From contig JH720392.1 of NCBI GenBank assembly GCA_000231825.2, forward strand, positions 93,442-157,441: a stretch of 64,000 nt of DNA, read 5' to 3'. Under the pieces are notes generated by a model, which worked only from the letters and a program-made list of their open reading frames with translations, ran no database searches and had not been told where the DNA came from. Both the position numbers and the translations under genes were made by a program. Shown here in pieces: positions 13,426-27,557 of this stretch. The stretch comes from Tetrahymena elliotti 4EA (taxonomy: Eukaryota; Ciliophora; Oligohymenophorea; Hymenostomatida; Tetrahymenidae). The stretch's first letter is position 1, and every line of letters starts with the position of its first letter.

Positions 13426-16400
13426 AGATAGATGGTTTGTTTTTTGTGTGTGTTTATGCTTGATAATAAATGATTTGCGAATGAATATTGAATTATTTAT
13501 TTGCTTTTTTGAGTAAATTTTGATTAATTAATTTCTTATAAATTTTTTAATTATTAGTGATAGATAATTAAGTCTTTATTTTATTACTCAAATTTTATTT
13601 TAGAGATTTAAAAAAAGACGCAAATTCATTCATTTCTTCGTTTTAAAACTTTCTATCAAAGTCAATCAATAAATCGATTTATTTATTTATTTCTTACCAT
13701 TTTCTATTTATTCATTCATTCATTCAATCAATCACATCACTTATTTATTCGATTCTCATCATCATCTTTGTATGTCTTTCAAACTAAATATAACCAATTC
13801 TTATTTGCTTTTTACCAAGATTTTTAATAATTAACTTAACAATCAAAGATTCATACAGCCTACCTCATTCCTACCTTTTACAGCAATTTCTCTCTGTATA
13901 TTTCTATCTTTTATAGACATTACTGTGTTTATTTTATTGCTACTTATTTTTTCATGCTATTTATCTTCGCTACTAGGAATATTTTTATTTTGTGCACTTA
14001 GCATTCTATTATAATTAGTTATATACTTTAACTTTATTTTCTTCCACAAAAATAGATCATTCACTCATTCAATTTAAACATAATTTTAAAATAACTTATC
14101 TAACAAAAACCAATTTAATTTTAGCAGGCTTTTCCCCTAATGAGATATTTCCCATCCCAAACCATCTTCATATTTAAAGATAATTTAGCTAAATAAATTC
14201 CTCCACTTTATTCATTGATATTAAGTATTGAATTATACTCTAAATAAAGGCAGCATAACAACCTTATTAAAAAATTAATCTAAATTCAAATTGAAAAAGT
14301 CTTTTTATTGAACTATTTTCTCTAACACTCGTGATTAATTTAGTCAATCATTACATAAATAGAAACAAACCCTAACTCTCGACATAAATTAAATAATAAT
14401 AACCAAATTTAATCAACGATATTCAAGCTTTCAAAACTTAATAAAAAATACTAAGAATAGTTACTCGCTATAATGAGCGAATGTAAGCATCAATTCTATT
14501 ATTGAATTAAATATTAATGAATATGCTCCTAAAATTAATTCTTCATCTCAAAGATTTGTTTTTTATTGCTTAAAAAATCTATAAATTAGTAGAATTTATT
14601 CATTTTTTAAAAACTCCACACATACTAAAACAAAACCCAAGCAATAAAGGCAATGATTATTATTTCTTATCCTACCAGCGACTCTGTAAAAGAATAAAAA
14701 AATTTTCATTCCTCTTTGATTTGTAATATATTTTTTATCTTCATTTTATAATATGAAGAAATTCAACTGCAAAATATATTTAAAATATCTCAGAAGATAT
14801 AAAGATAAATAAAATATTTGTCTACTTTTATGCAATTAAATAAATCAAAGATATTTAGCTGTACCACCAATAAAATAATAATCAAATCTAGCTTATTTCA
14901 TTTTTCTTTTAAATCTTCTTCCAAAAAATATTTAAAGTAAAGCTTGAATATTATTTGTCATCTCTATGGTTGCTTTTAATAAATAATTTTTGTTAAATTT
15001 TTTTCCTAGAACTTGGTAAAGTTACACATCTAAATCTTATTTTCAATAGAATATTTAATATCATCAAACATTTTTAATATATTATAAACCAATTGATTCT
15101 ATCAGAAAACAAATAAACAAACAAAATCAAGCAAACAAAGATAACAAAATAAATAAAATAAAATCTTCTATCTATTTTAACTTAATTTCTTGTAAAATAA
15201 CTTAAAATTATATGTTTTATCTCCAAAAAAACTGTTTAATTTAACTCCCTGCTTAGAGAAATAGAAAATATTTTACTATCTTTTTATATCTTTCAATGAT
15301 TTGCTTTTAAAAAATTGCCGATTTGCTCTTGAAAATGAAGTAACCCGCCCAATAAATTTAGAAAGCAATTAATTTGTTTTGCTTTATTTGATAATAAAAA
15401 TGTAATTTATTTTTTAAATGTTTTTTGTTACATTAATTTTCTTCCTTTTACCCAATCTAAGTTTTATGGCTAATTTTTTATTTAAATTTTCAAGAAAAGA
15501 AAGTATTTTTAAAAAATCAAATTTGAATCTAAAAAAGATGATTGATTGATTCTTTTATCGACTAAGATATAGAAAATATTGAAATAACTTACTAGTCCCA
15601 ACTTATATTTTCAATTTTTGATAATTCAATAACTTATCTTTGATTATTCATGATTATTTATTTTCTTTTCAGAATTACAATTTTAAAAATTTACCAAATG
15701 TTTATTATCAAAATACTTATAGAGTTTTGTTAATGCTATTATGAACATATTTACTTACTTTTATCCATTTATTTATTCTCTCAAAAATCTACTTAAATGA
15801 ACAGCTTAAATTAATATTTAATTTGCAATAAATCTAAATTTGATAAATGTTTAAGTTAAATTAGACTAGTGGTGTTTGAACTTTATTAAGAATTTATGAT
15901 TATTTTAGATATTCATCTTTCGTTGGAAAATCCATTTTCTTTAACAAATAACTAGCTTATCGGGAATATAAATTATAGATTTTCTCATCAAGAAAAGAAA
16001 ATTTCTTGTGAATATTTAAGCGCGTAATAAAGAATACTTAGATATTATTCTTTTTTTAATTTAAGAATTTTCTTTACAATTTATAACTAAATGATATTTA
16101 AATATTATTATTGTTTTAAACTTAATATTATCTGAATGAACATTACTTAATTATATTAAATATAATTGCCTATGAACATCTGAATTCCATGCATCATTTC
16201 TATCTTGGGAAAATCTATTTAAATGAAAAATTTACTCACTAGCTTATCAGAAAAATACAAATCTAGATTTTTAATCTAGAAAAGAAAATTAATAATAAAT
16301 TAATTATCAAACTCATAATAAATAAAAAAACACCCATTCTTAATTTTACACCTAACTAAATTAATTTAATTTTTAAATAAATTAAACTATTTTTTATAAA

Positions 16401-17082
16401 ATAAATATTAAAATTAAATTTAATTTATCAATAAAAATTTAAAAAAATCAATTAATTTATAATTTTTATTTTTTTAAATACTCCTTTATTAATTTTAAAC
16501 TATGTAACTCTAATTCATCTTTATAACTTAAATAAAATCAGATCACAAATATACTGTAATACTTCAACTTCTCTCTCCTAATTTTTTCAACTTGACTGTA
16601 GATGAGTGAGGAATGAATGAGAAATTTTTTTGAAAATAGAGATATTCAATAAGAATTAATTAGATAAATTATTTACTGTATCATTTATTAAATTATCAAC
16701 ATCTTAATGAATTTATGCTTTAACTTTTGATGAAATCTTTTAATTCCTAATTCTAAAAACAATGATAAAAATTAAATTTCTTACAAATTAATTTTTAATT
16801 ATATATTTTTAAAGCAAATTTTTAATAGGAAATAAAAAATCTAACTTAATCCACTTAAAATCGCATGTATTAAAGATGCAAAAAAATAAAAATATACTCT
16901 TATTACTCTATCTAGATAATGATAGATTAATTCTGATAATTTCCTTCTAAATGGAGAGAATGTAAAATCTAATTTTTGATATTAACTATTAATTAATTCT
17001 TATTCAATTTAATAATAAATAAATGCCAATAAAAAATGAAAAATATTTTAAGTGTCTGGCTGACGTACTCCAATTTTTTTAG
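13426..17082. other. Long gene-poor AT-rich stretch
   Basis: About 3.6 kb with no frame I can support. It contains TTCA/AATC simple repeats near 13670-13750. A diverged direct repeat of about 100 nt occurs at roughly 15910-16005 and 16190-16290; both copies include ACTAGCTTATC and a TCTAG/AGAAAAGAAAATT end. Confidence 0.5.
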
Positions 17083-17930
17083 AGACACAAATATATTTTA
17101 ATATTTATCTATTTAAAGGTACTATAATCTGATTTAGATTCATACTTCAATCTTCGCATTGATTTGAGGTAAAAAAAATTTTTAATTTTTCTTGAAATTT
17201 ATCAAATCTTTACAATTTTGCTCTTAACCTCAAGTAAAAATTGAGTTTCAATTATTAATTTTTGGGCAAGAAAAATTTTAATTGACAGAGAGAGTTATTT
17301 GGGTTGGTTTTCTTGATATCTGTTTGTTTGCTTGACTCATTGTATTAATTTTTACTTGCTATGTATTCTAAGATTTAATTCAAGTTTTTATGTTTTTATC
17401 ATTGTTTAAAATTTTTCTTTGTTAATTTTAATAATTTTTAAAAGTGAGAATAAAATTGGTGATAAGGGATTACTACAATTAAGTTCAGAGCTACCAAAAT
17501 TCTTTAATCTCTAAACTTTGATTCTTGAACTCAGGTAAAAATAGAGAGAGTTTCAATATTAATTCATTTTACATTTATGAAAGAATGAAAATTTTAATTT
17601 ATTGACTGACTGACTTATTTGGGGTTTTTTCTTTTATTTGATAGTTGTTTCTTTTGCTGATTCGTCAATTTTCATTTGTTCTTTGTTTTTAGATTTCATT
17701 CAAATTTTCATCTTTTTCTCATTCTTTTTTTTTTATTCAACATTTATTTTAATAATAAATTTTTCAAAGAAGAAATGATATTTGTGATATGGGTACATAA
17801 AAATTAGGATCTGAGTTAGAAAAATGCTCTAATCTCTAAACTTTAACTCTCGATTTAAGGTAAAAATATATAAAGATTCAATATTAATTATGCATTTTTT
17901 AATGAATGAATATATAAATCAATACAGAAA

Positions 17931-17973
<43 letters not shown>

Positions 17974-18930
17974 AAAGTTTAATTTATGTGTTTTCATAGC
18001 ATCAAAATCTAAAATAAAAACATTTTAGACACTGAAAATCTAAAAATGGTCAAATATAATTATAAATTTTATGGAAAATACATTCGTCTCGTCTCACAAA
18101 TATTTTCTTTATTTTTAAATTTGAAAAATATTTTTAATGACAGATTTTTATGAATTTACAAGGCTTTTAAAAAATTTATCAGAAAAAATGTTGAAAGCCT
18201 TCATCCAATTATTAGCACTGTTTATGAGCAACTAATTGAATAATTTGAGTTAGTTTGCTTATGAATTATTATTATCTATTTTCAGATTTAATTTAAATTA
18301 AAAAATTTTTCTCATTCATTAAAATATTTATTTATTTGTTTATTCAATATTTACTTTTAAAAGCTTTAATTTTATTAAAACAATGGATGCATACGAATTA
18401 GGATCTGAACTAGCAAAATGTTCTAATCTCTAAACTTTGACTGTTGATTTAAGGTAAAAATGGTGTTTCATTGCTTATTAATTATGCATTTTTGAATCAA
18501 TAAATAAATAAAGTATTAAATAATGAGTGATCTCTAGCTTGTTTGGCTGACTGGATGGCTCATTCCTTAATGCTTTTTTCATATTTAATTAATAATTTAA
18601 TTATTTCTTATTTTTTAAAATATTTTTTTTTCTTATTTTATAAAAGTTGTACTGTTTTCAGCATGTAAAAATAGAGTTTCAACATCCATTATGCATTTAT
18701 ATTTAAATGAATTAATAACTTTAATTTCTAAATTATTGACTTATTGATTGATTTGGATTTAATTTGTTCTTTTTTGATTTAATTCAAATTTTTATGCTTT
18801 TATCATTTTCTCATTCAATATTTATAATATTATTAATTATATTAGAGACATTAGTAAAATGGAAACATAAAAATTAATATCTAAATTGCTAAAAGCAAAA
18901 AGATTAGTCAAATTAAAATTGAAATGTTGA
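17083..18930 (+). CDS. 3' part of an LRR gene made of 90-nt exon cassettes
   Basis: Three cassette exons of exactly 90 nt are visible: 17445-17534, 17770-17859 and 18364-18453. A terminal exon follows at 18846-18930, ending in TGA. Each cassette starts after AG in phase 2 and reads as one leucine-rich repeat of the form x-N-x-I-x-D-x-G...LGSELxKCSNLQTLTLDLR. The last exon ends KRLVKLKLKC. Weaker, decayed repeat ends occur at 17168, 17233 and about 18667. No start codon or kinase domain was found upstream on this strand, so the gene is partial, much of it is decayed, or its 5' exons are unrecognised. LRRs of this kind occur C-terminal to kinase domains elsewhere in this window. Confidence 0.6.
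17929..17974. repeat. (AAAT)n microsatellite
   Basis: About eleven tandem AAAT units lie inside an intron of the LRR gene. Confidence 0.95.
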
Positions 18931-19803
18931 AGAAATTATGACTTACTTGCTCACTTAAATCATTATTAAGATTATCAAACATTTTATTAAAATTGGTTTT
19001 TTGGAAAATAATGATTACCTACTTACATACCATACTACTTAATTTATAGGTACAAATTAAGTAAAAAAATATTAGAATACTTCATTTTTATTTATATATA
19101 TTAATTTATTAACTCATGTAAAGATGGTTAGTTAGCTGGCTATTTGCTAGAGAAGAAAATAATGGAATATATTTATTGAACTAAAATTTAAATTTCTTAA
19201 TTCCTCAAACAAATTACGAGAAAGATTTATTTCACTAAGATATCTACAATGAAATTGATTATAAATAAAGTTTTTTTTTTGTTTATTTTATTTTAGTGAT
19301 GATTTATTTGAATTAGAAATTTTTATTTTGTTTTAAAATTATACTTCACAAATTCTCAAAGTCAAATTTTAGTCTACTTTGCATGTAGTGAAATTATTAG
19401 CCAACCAAAAAAATGTATAAATTGCTAAGGAAAATATTCACAAACTCAAGAAATATTGCCTTTCTCACCATCTCTTCTTGTAAAATCAAAATAAAATTAT
19501 AATAGACCAACCAACCTGGTAACATCTTCAAAATGAAAAAACTAAGGCATCAAAATTAATTTTTTAAATTAACAAAACTAAAAATTTATGTACATAATCT
19601 TGTTAAAATTATTTTGAAGAAAAAAAGAAAGGATCTGAAGAAGATTGAAATATGTTAACATAAAAAGAAAATATTTTCAATGAAAACAAAGAAATAAAAT
19701 GAATTCTCAAATAAAAGAGAAAGGAGTTATGGAAATAGATAAAATGAATATGGATGGAGCAAATTAAAATAGTGACAAATTTATTTTTGGTTTATATAAG
19801 TTT
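18931..19803. other. Intergenic between converging genes
   Basis: AT-rich. No coding frame was supported. It separates the plus-strand LRR gene end from the minus-strand Gln-rich gene end. Confidence 0.6.
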
Positions 19804-21255
19804 TCATTTAAGCTAAACTTTGCTATTGTTGTTTTTATTGACAGAATGGGATAACTGAGTGGGTACAATTTGTAGAAATGAAAGCTTTGGATTAGAGGAA
19901 TAGAAGCTATTTTGTAGTTGTTACTGTTGTTGTTAGTCTTAATTTTAGGTGTTAGGTTGATTGTACATGTTTTTAGGATTAAGAACATTTCCAACAACTA
20001 AATCATTTCTAGAAGAATTTAAGCTTAGATTATTATTATTATTATTTTGTTAGGTTATTAGATTTTTAACTGGTGTGTTTTTACGGTAGAAGCTAGGTGC
20101 TCTTGAGAATCTGCTTTTTAATTTAACTAGAAATTATGGGCAATTTTCGATTAATTCATTAGCTTTGAATGAAGTCATTTAGGGTTTATTTGTTTGTGCA
20201 TGAATTTCATCTTTTTACTGAATAGATTGAATGGTGATTTGGTTTATATTTTCTTTTTGATTGATTTATAACTAGTTATTGTTTATGCTTTCATTTTATT
20301 TATTGCTATTTTATTACTTCACAAGCACTTTTTAGTAGTAATTAGCTGCTGTCTTTGAAGGTATAAATTAATTTTATATTTATTTCTATTTCTATGAATT
20401 AAAGTTTGTCTAAGAGCTATAAAATACTTTATTCTTGCTTGCTTATTTTTAATTTTAAACATTGTTTTTTGCATCGCTATTATTGTTGCTAATGCAAAAG
20501 TTTTCACCTATGTTAACTGAAGTTCTGCATTAAAACTATCTAATTTATTATTCTTAATTTTATTTTTCTTAATTTCTATTTTTAATACAGGATAGAATGA
20601 CTCTGCCATCATTTTATACATTTGCACTATCAACAGGATTGCTATTTCCATAAACCACAAAGAATTATTATTACTCTTTACTTTGTCTATCTTTTTCTCT
20701 CATTTTTTGATAGTTTTCTTAATATTCTCTTTTTGTTTATTGAGATCCTTATTGAGCTGTTATGCAATTTAAAAAATCATTTGGTTTAGGACAGTTGTTT
20801 TTTATGAATTTAGTAGCTTGTTGAGTGCTTAAATCTTATTGATATGAAGAGCGACTGCTATGTTCAATTGAACTTTAGCATTGAGATGAAGAATAATTCA
20901 ATGCCTCATTTGTATTTATTTGTTTGGCATTCTATTTTGAATTGCTTACATTTTTTTGGTTATTATTTTGGAAATCATATAGAAAGGAATTATCCTAGTA
21001 AATAGAAAATGAATGTCTTTATCTTTGACTAACTGCACTAGATTATCTTTATTAACTCATGGGACGTTTTAAATCTTAAGATTTCCTTCCTTAATATTTA
21101 AGTTGCTTTGCCCTACTATAATTAGTCTCTTCAGAAGACATGTTGATTAAATTGTTTGATAAACTTTTTAAATTAATATCAACACAATCAGCACTATACC
21201 AAAGACCGCTAACATCATTCAAATTCTTAATTGCTTCCTCTTCTGTAATCTCCAT
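19804..21255 (-). CDS. Intronless Gln/Asn/Ser-rich protein
   Basis: A single open frame of 1452 nt (483 aa) with only TGA as stop. The N-terminus is the most ordered part (MEITEEEAIKNLNDVSGLWY). The rest is low complexity, dominated by Gln (largely TAA and TAG codons), Asn and Ser, with basic patches (RQSSAVSQRQRHSFS) and a conserved-looking stretch near the end (LVKLKSRFSRAPSFYRKNTPVK). There is no membrane segment or enzyme motif. It is probably an intrinsically disordered, prion-like or scaffold protein. The ATG chosen is the first in frame after the AT-rich upstream region. Confidence 0.8.
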
Positions 21256-24200
21256 TTGTAAAATGTAAAAGATAACTTATTTTCACTTTTAAATGCTAAC
21301 TTGCTTGAAAATGTTCTAAAGAAAAGAATGCTTTGTTGCAAAAGTATTTATTTTGCTTGTATATTGAGTTTTTTTGCTACTCTTATTAAAGTAAAGGGTT
21401 TATTTTTGATGAAAATAAAGAAAATGAATGAAAATATGATGCTTGCTTTATTTATTAAATTTAATTAATAAAAATTGTCTGCTTAAAAAGTTTTCCATTA
21501 AGAAAACAACATAAATTTTATGATGGATTTTCAATATAATTTGAAACTAAATTTATTTATTATTTACAAACACTCATTCATTTGATATTGAAAAAAAAAA
21601 TGTGTGTTCATTAACAGCTAGCTCTCTCTCTGTTAAATAAAAAAAATAAACAGATAAATTAAATCTAAATAAAAACCCTAAACTTCATCTAAAAAACTTT
21701 AAAGCATCAAACAAACAGCTTCTCAAATAAATTTATTATTTCATAAAATCAATTAAAAATTAAACTCCATCCCAAAAAACACTTCTTAACACAAATCCGC
21801 AAATTAATTCCATAAAAATAAAAATTAATTAAAATAGTTTTTTATCTTTTTTGATTGGGAAAAATGTGTGCAGATTTCTTTCAATTAATATTATCAAATT
21901 TTAAAACAATCAAACAAAAAATGAGTGAATTTAATCTAATTCGTCAAATAAAAAAGAATGAATGAATGAATAATATAAATAAAAGTAAGAAAGGTAGAGC
22001 TAATGAATGAATTAATTAAAAAATAAACAAATGAATGAATTGAATAAGTGAATAAACATAATAGGAATTAGTTTGGACTTGATTAAAAGTAGTTAAAATT
22101 AAAGAAAAAGGATGAATAATAGCTAGTGTAAAAGAAAGGAATTTAATGGAAGATATTAATTTTGAGTTTTTTATCGGTTTGTAAGCTGCATTAGGTTGAT
22201 AATTAAAATTAAAATAACGAAAGTAACCAGTAATTGTAGTGAGAATGCAATAGATCATATTTTATGCAAATAAGAGAGGAAGTCTACTGAATGGAAAAAA
22301 ATATAAAATGCATACAGTTTTATTTATTTATATTACTATTAGCTTTTCTTAGTGAATTAATTTGAGATAGGATCGACTGTCAAAAGAATGTAGGTAGTTT
22401 GTACTAGTCCTAACTCTTAACATGGTATAAAAAAATTGCTCTTTAAAAAGGATCGCAAGCCATTTAAAAGTATAAAATAATTTTATTGATAGAAAAGAAC
22501 ATGAAGTTACAAATTAGAATAGAAATCCTTGTTAAAATTTTTTAGATATTTTTGGGAGAAGATATAATAATGATTCATTGATATGATGATAGAATTTATT
22601 TAAGATTTACATCAAAGGTAATTTACTATTTAAGTTTTTTGTATTTAAAAGAAAGACTAGATGTAAACAAAATATCCCCTGAAGGATAGATATTAAATGA
22701 TCGATTAATAAGGTAGCTAATAGGACAGATGGATAAATTGATTAATATTTTAAGGTTAGAAAAATCTAAGTGAATAAAAAGTTAGTTAAGTGAGTCTAAT
22801 AATTTTATGACTTACAGGAGATAGGTAATGGAAGAGAATAGGGGTATGTTTATTTTTGAATTTAGTTCGTATTGAGAATGAATGTATTTTATAAGTTAAA
22901 GATTTAAGAAATAAGTTCATTTCATTTTGAGTAAGATAGCCTAAAGTAAAAAAAATAAAATCACTTGCTATCTGCCCACCCAACTAATTAATTATTTTAG
23001 ATTAGATAAAAAAACACTAAATAAATTACCAAGCAAATCTATTTTTTATAGTAAGAAGAGTGATATTCTGGAAAAAGGGGCAGCACAGCAAATAATTTAT
23101 TTTACATTCTTTTATTTTAAATTAATTTAACTTGTAATCATTTATGCACTACCCTCTGTGATTTCTTGCAGATTTCTTAAAAAAGTAAACTCAAATTGAA
23201 AATAGTTTTCTAGGTTACAAAAAATACCATTTGCAATTAGATCGATTAAATATAGACAATCAATCACTGAAATTATTACACAGCTTGCTATCTATGTTTA
23301 TTATCTATTTCTTCTTCCTTTCTGAGTATTTCTTATTAATATATCATTATCTATCTATCTATCAATCTATTACAAATGTATTAACACAAACTAATAAATA
23401 ATATTTGGATTTTGTTTACTAAATTCTTTAAATAGCATCAGAACAATAAATTACTTCATTCACTCATTCACTTATTGTTAACTAGTTAATTAAAAAACTA
23501 ATTAATAATTAATCAATTTATTAATTATTGGATGTCTGTGGGTAGGATGCGATAATCAAAATTTATTAATTGAGTTTTTTACACTTCTTTTCTTATTTAA
23601 ATAATAAGTACCAAAAATTTTTCAATTAATTAATCTTCCCAATATATTTCTTAATTTTTTCGTGTATTTCTCAAATTGTTTGTTTGCTTATTTGCTTTGT
23701 TTGATTTCTTGAATAAATGTGTGATTTGCTTTTAAGTATTGACCTATCAATCTGCTAATTGATTTCTTGAAATATTCGATTGATTGTAAGTCTAAAGAAT
23801 ATTTATTTAATAATTCCAAACCAATATCGAGTTAAATTAAATCAAACAAATACATTTGTGAGATAAAAAGACAATCTCTTAATCACATAAATTATATAAA
23901 GAGAGCTTCTCTCCTGATTTAAATATTTACATGATATAGTTTATCACAATAAAAAAAATCATCTAAAAACGTTTTATACAACATGCTAGGTGATTGTTTA
24001 GAAGAAAATAACTAATTTTTGAATTAGAAATATTTCAAATGCTTTAAATTGAGTAGATTTTATAAGAGAAAACTTATTTTTTTCAAATAGAGAAGAATGG
24101 AGACTTTACTTCAAACAGGGAAAACATTGAAAAAATTTGATTTTTTGATTAAAGAGGAATTATCCAGGTTTGACAACACATTTAATAATATTGATAAAGT

Positions 24201-24684
24201 GAGATGAGATATCTGGAGAATGTAAATTATTGAAGAATCAAAATTAATCAGATTATTCTTATTACCATTGATGAATGAAATTATCTTTAAGTTAATTAAT
24301 TTTTTTCTTTTTTTCTTGTATTAAATTTGATCGTGCTAGATGTTTCAATAATAACAATAAATATCTTCTTATAAATAAAATGAAGCAATCATTTTTTTTA
24401 GGTGATTTTTTTGATAAAAATTAATCACAATTGTGTGGCTAGCTCTTCTTTTCTTCTACTGTAATTTTAGTTTGTTAGAAGAATAGATTAGGACTGGAAA
24501 TATTTATTAATTCGATCAAAATGTAATCTAAAAGTATTTTAATGCCACATTGAAGAGAAAGATCTCATATCAAATTTTATAAAGATTAATATTCAAAAAA
24601 ACTCGATATTTAACAAAATCAATAAAAGGAAACTCATTTTTTTAAACTTTCTTTTTAACAAACTTAAATTTTAAAATTCTTCTA
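21256..24684. other. Long gene-poor stretch with a possible small gene fragment
   Basis: About 3.4 kb between two diverging genes. Most of it has no coding character. One short plus-strand frame at 24097-24207 (36 codons, METLLQTGKTLKKFDFLIKE...) looks protein-like but lacks recognisable neighbours; it could be an exon or a relic. Simple CTAT repeats occur near 23350. Confidence 0.45.
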
Positions 24685-26013
24685 ATGAGACAATACCAAC
24701 CTCAACTATAATAATAAAATAATTAGGTTAACTAGGCTACAATGCTAGCTAGTGTTAGATTACCTAACCAAACTTACGCATATCAACAGTAGCTATTAGA
24801 ATAACAACAACAACAATAAGAATAATAATAACAATATGAATGCTTTTTGGCTTTTTAGGCATCTCAAAATTCTTAGTCTATTGCTAACTAATTGAATAAT
24901 GCTCTGCTATCCTAGAGATAATAACAACTCGAAAATGAACAATTAAAAATTTAACTACAAAGCTATTAATAATAAATATAGCTTTTATAACAACAACAAT
25001 ATTAGAGAGATATTTAGCTTAATTACTAATATTCTTTACTTAATAATGGCATGAACTATCTACCCCAGTAAAATAGCTAATACTTACAATAAAATTTCAA
25101 TATATAGCCTCCTTCCATGTTCAATCAATACATATAAATGCAATCATAATAGTAGGTATTAGACTATTAAAACAATAACGCGTAATAACTATCAAACATT
25201 AACCAAAATTTTTTAACTTTTTAAAACCCTAATTAGTTATGTCTGAAGACCTAACAGAGTTGTTCAGCAGTTTAACAAAATAATAGCAATATTGCTTTTA
25301 AAGATGCTCAAATACTGACTTTAAATTCTTCATAGTCTCCTAATAATTACCAAGGATAAGAATGCCAGTTTTCGAACAAGTCCACAGTTGCAGCTGAAGA
25401 CAATAGTTAGCAAATTTCATTGATTGAGGTTAGCACATCTCCCAAGATAAATTTACCCTAATAAAAAGATTAAAAACTTAGACTTCTTAGTACCAAATAA
25501 ACCTCTAAAAAGAGCAAGGAAGAACGTGAAGAATTGAAGTAAAAATCGTTAATAGAAATAAACTCCTTATAAAAAACTAGCAGCTGTCTTAGCAGCGAAG
25601 AAGATATCGAGGCTGAAGCTAGTCGCAAATAAAAGAGTAATAGCTCACCAAAAAATGATATGAATAAAAGAACTAGATGTCTTTATGAACCCTTATTTAG
25701 ATGCATGAGTCCCACACTTCCTGAAAAGAAGTCCTATAAGTAGCACATACTTTAATATTTAACATCATACTAGCAAGGAAAGGAATAATACAATGAAAAA
25801 ACTTAGAAGTTCCTCACTCTCTTAGAATGTATTGACCACTTAAAGTTAGCATCGTACATAACTAAGCTCCTCTAATCAAGCAAGATGGCTCTAGCCAAAA
25901 AAAAAGATTTATATGCTCATCAATACATTGCCAAAAGACTATTCGACAACTTGCAAGGCAAAGAATAAAAAAATAAGGTTTCGAGCAAAAAAGAAGAATC
26001 AATGAATGAATGA
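24685..26013 (+). CDS. Intronless Gln-rich protein with ordered C-terminal region
   Basis: A single frame of 1329 nt (442 aa). The first 200 residues are overwhelmingly Gln, Asn, Tyr and Leu; many Gln codons are TAA/TAG, with CAA runs. The middle is Ser/Lys-rich. The last 110 residues look folded and helical: they begin near TRCLYEPLFRCMSPTLPEKK and include LECIDHLKLASYITKLL and AHQYIAKRLFDNLQ. I recognise no family. Its Gln-rich N-terminus resembles prion-like activation or assembly regions. The start is the ATG at the head of the frame. Confidence 0.8.
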
Positions 26014-27557
26014 AAAAAAGATCAAGAAAAATTAAATAGCTTTATTCAAAATTTTGAAAAAAAGCTTGTAATAAATTTATAAAATTAATCAATTAAAATT
26101 CTAAAAGCAGTAAAGTAAGAAAGCTTAATCATCTTTCTGAGAAGAGGGGGCTCTTAGTTTGTTTATACAAACTATTTTGAAGCCAATTTTAGAAAACCCC
26201 TTATTAATTTATAAATTAAATTATAATAAAACAATTTTACTATATTATCTAACTTATTAATTTCCCCACAAAAACTCAAAATCTCTCTCATAAACATATA
26301 TAATTTTAACCTAAAAAATTCATCTTTTATTATTAATGTTATTACTGTGTAATTAACTGTATTCTTATTAAACTTTTCTATAAAATCCCTCATACAAAAT
26401 ATAATTTTAATTCTAAAAAAACTTGATTTTTTTCTTTTGTTCATTAAATTATTCTTAAAATCTTGATTTGTGGTAGACGATTTTTCGATTTTCCTGCTCC
26501 AAAAAGAGTTTTTTCCTCCTCTTTTTTGGTTTGATTTTATATACACGAATAAGTTAATCTTAATAAAATTGTTTGTTAAAAGCTATTAAAACTTTTATCT
26601 ATCTATCTATTGCATACTTCAATCGTCATAAAACAAATACAGCCTTTTTATCTATTTTCTAAGTTGGCTTTTGACCAATTTATAATTTAACTTTTTTAGG
26701 AATTTAACCAGTTATTTTCTTAATCTTACTAGCTGGTTACATATTTGATTGTTTTTTAATATTTATTGCCATTAAGAAGTTAGTTAACCAGTACTTTCTT
26801 TGAAAGCCTTTTTTAGAACCTTTATTTATTTAGATTTACATAAAATATTTGTAAAGATATGATTGAGAAAGTATTAATTTGCTTCATAATGAAAAATTAA
26901 TAGACTTTTTATTTTAACTTGAGTGAAAAAAAATACTAACTTCCCTTAAAATTTTTAAAAAATTAACTCAATAAAGTCTGGTTGATTTAATGATTGACTC
27001 TCAGGTAAGTTTTTCTATTAAATAAATATTTGAAAAGCTATAAAGAGAGCTCTTCAATCAATTAATCAACCAATCCAATTAAGCTAGATAAGTTTCTTAA
27101 TAACTAATTAATATTACATTCTTAATAAATTTATTCAAAATCTTTACACAGAACATTTAATAAATTTGCTTTAATTACCCCCATCAAATCAAATCAAATT
27201 GCAAAAAAAGGTCCAGAGTGTTTTTCTAACCACTCTCTTGAAGCATTCAAAAATTGACAAATGAGTGAGATTTCTTAATTTTTATTTTTTTTAATTCCTT
27301 GAACGCGGTATCAAATTTTTGAAGACTGACATCACTCATATAAAGTGTATCATGTTGCTTTAAATGTATTTTAAGTAAGAATAATCTATTAAATCCACAA
27401 TAAATAATTCAAAATGTTAAAACAAAAAAAATGCTCTAATTATATTTAATTAGTTTAGAAGAAAAAAAACACATACAAAATAGCTAACAAACAATCAAAT
27501 AAACTAGCTTTGTTTGCTTGCAATAACTTTTTTATCTTGCTCACAATAACTTTTTTC
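26014..27557. other. Intergenic with hairpin, local duplication and odd open frame
   Basis: A perfect 7-bp hairpin (AGTTTGT/ACAAACT, 26156-26173) lies about 140 nt after the Gln-rich gene's stop. A diverged 45-50 nt direct repeat occurs at 26281-26330 and 26385-26433. A minus-strand frame covering 26050-26546 stays open even without using TAA/TAG for the first 124 codons and repeats FFRIKI.../FFRLKL... because of that duplication. It lacks an ATG at its head, so I do not call it a gene. Confidence 0.5.

Noticed and set aside
26172..26546. A 124-aa minus-strand protein
   Set aside because: It begins at GTG, not ATG, has no neighbours or motif, and contains a DNA-level duplication.
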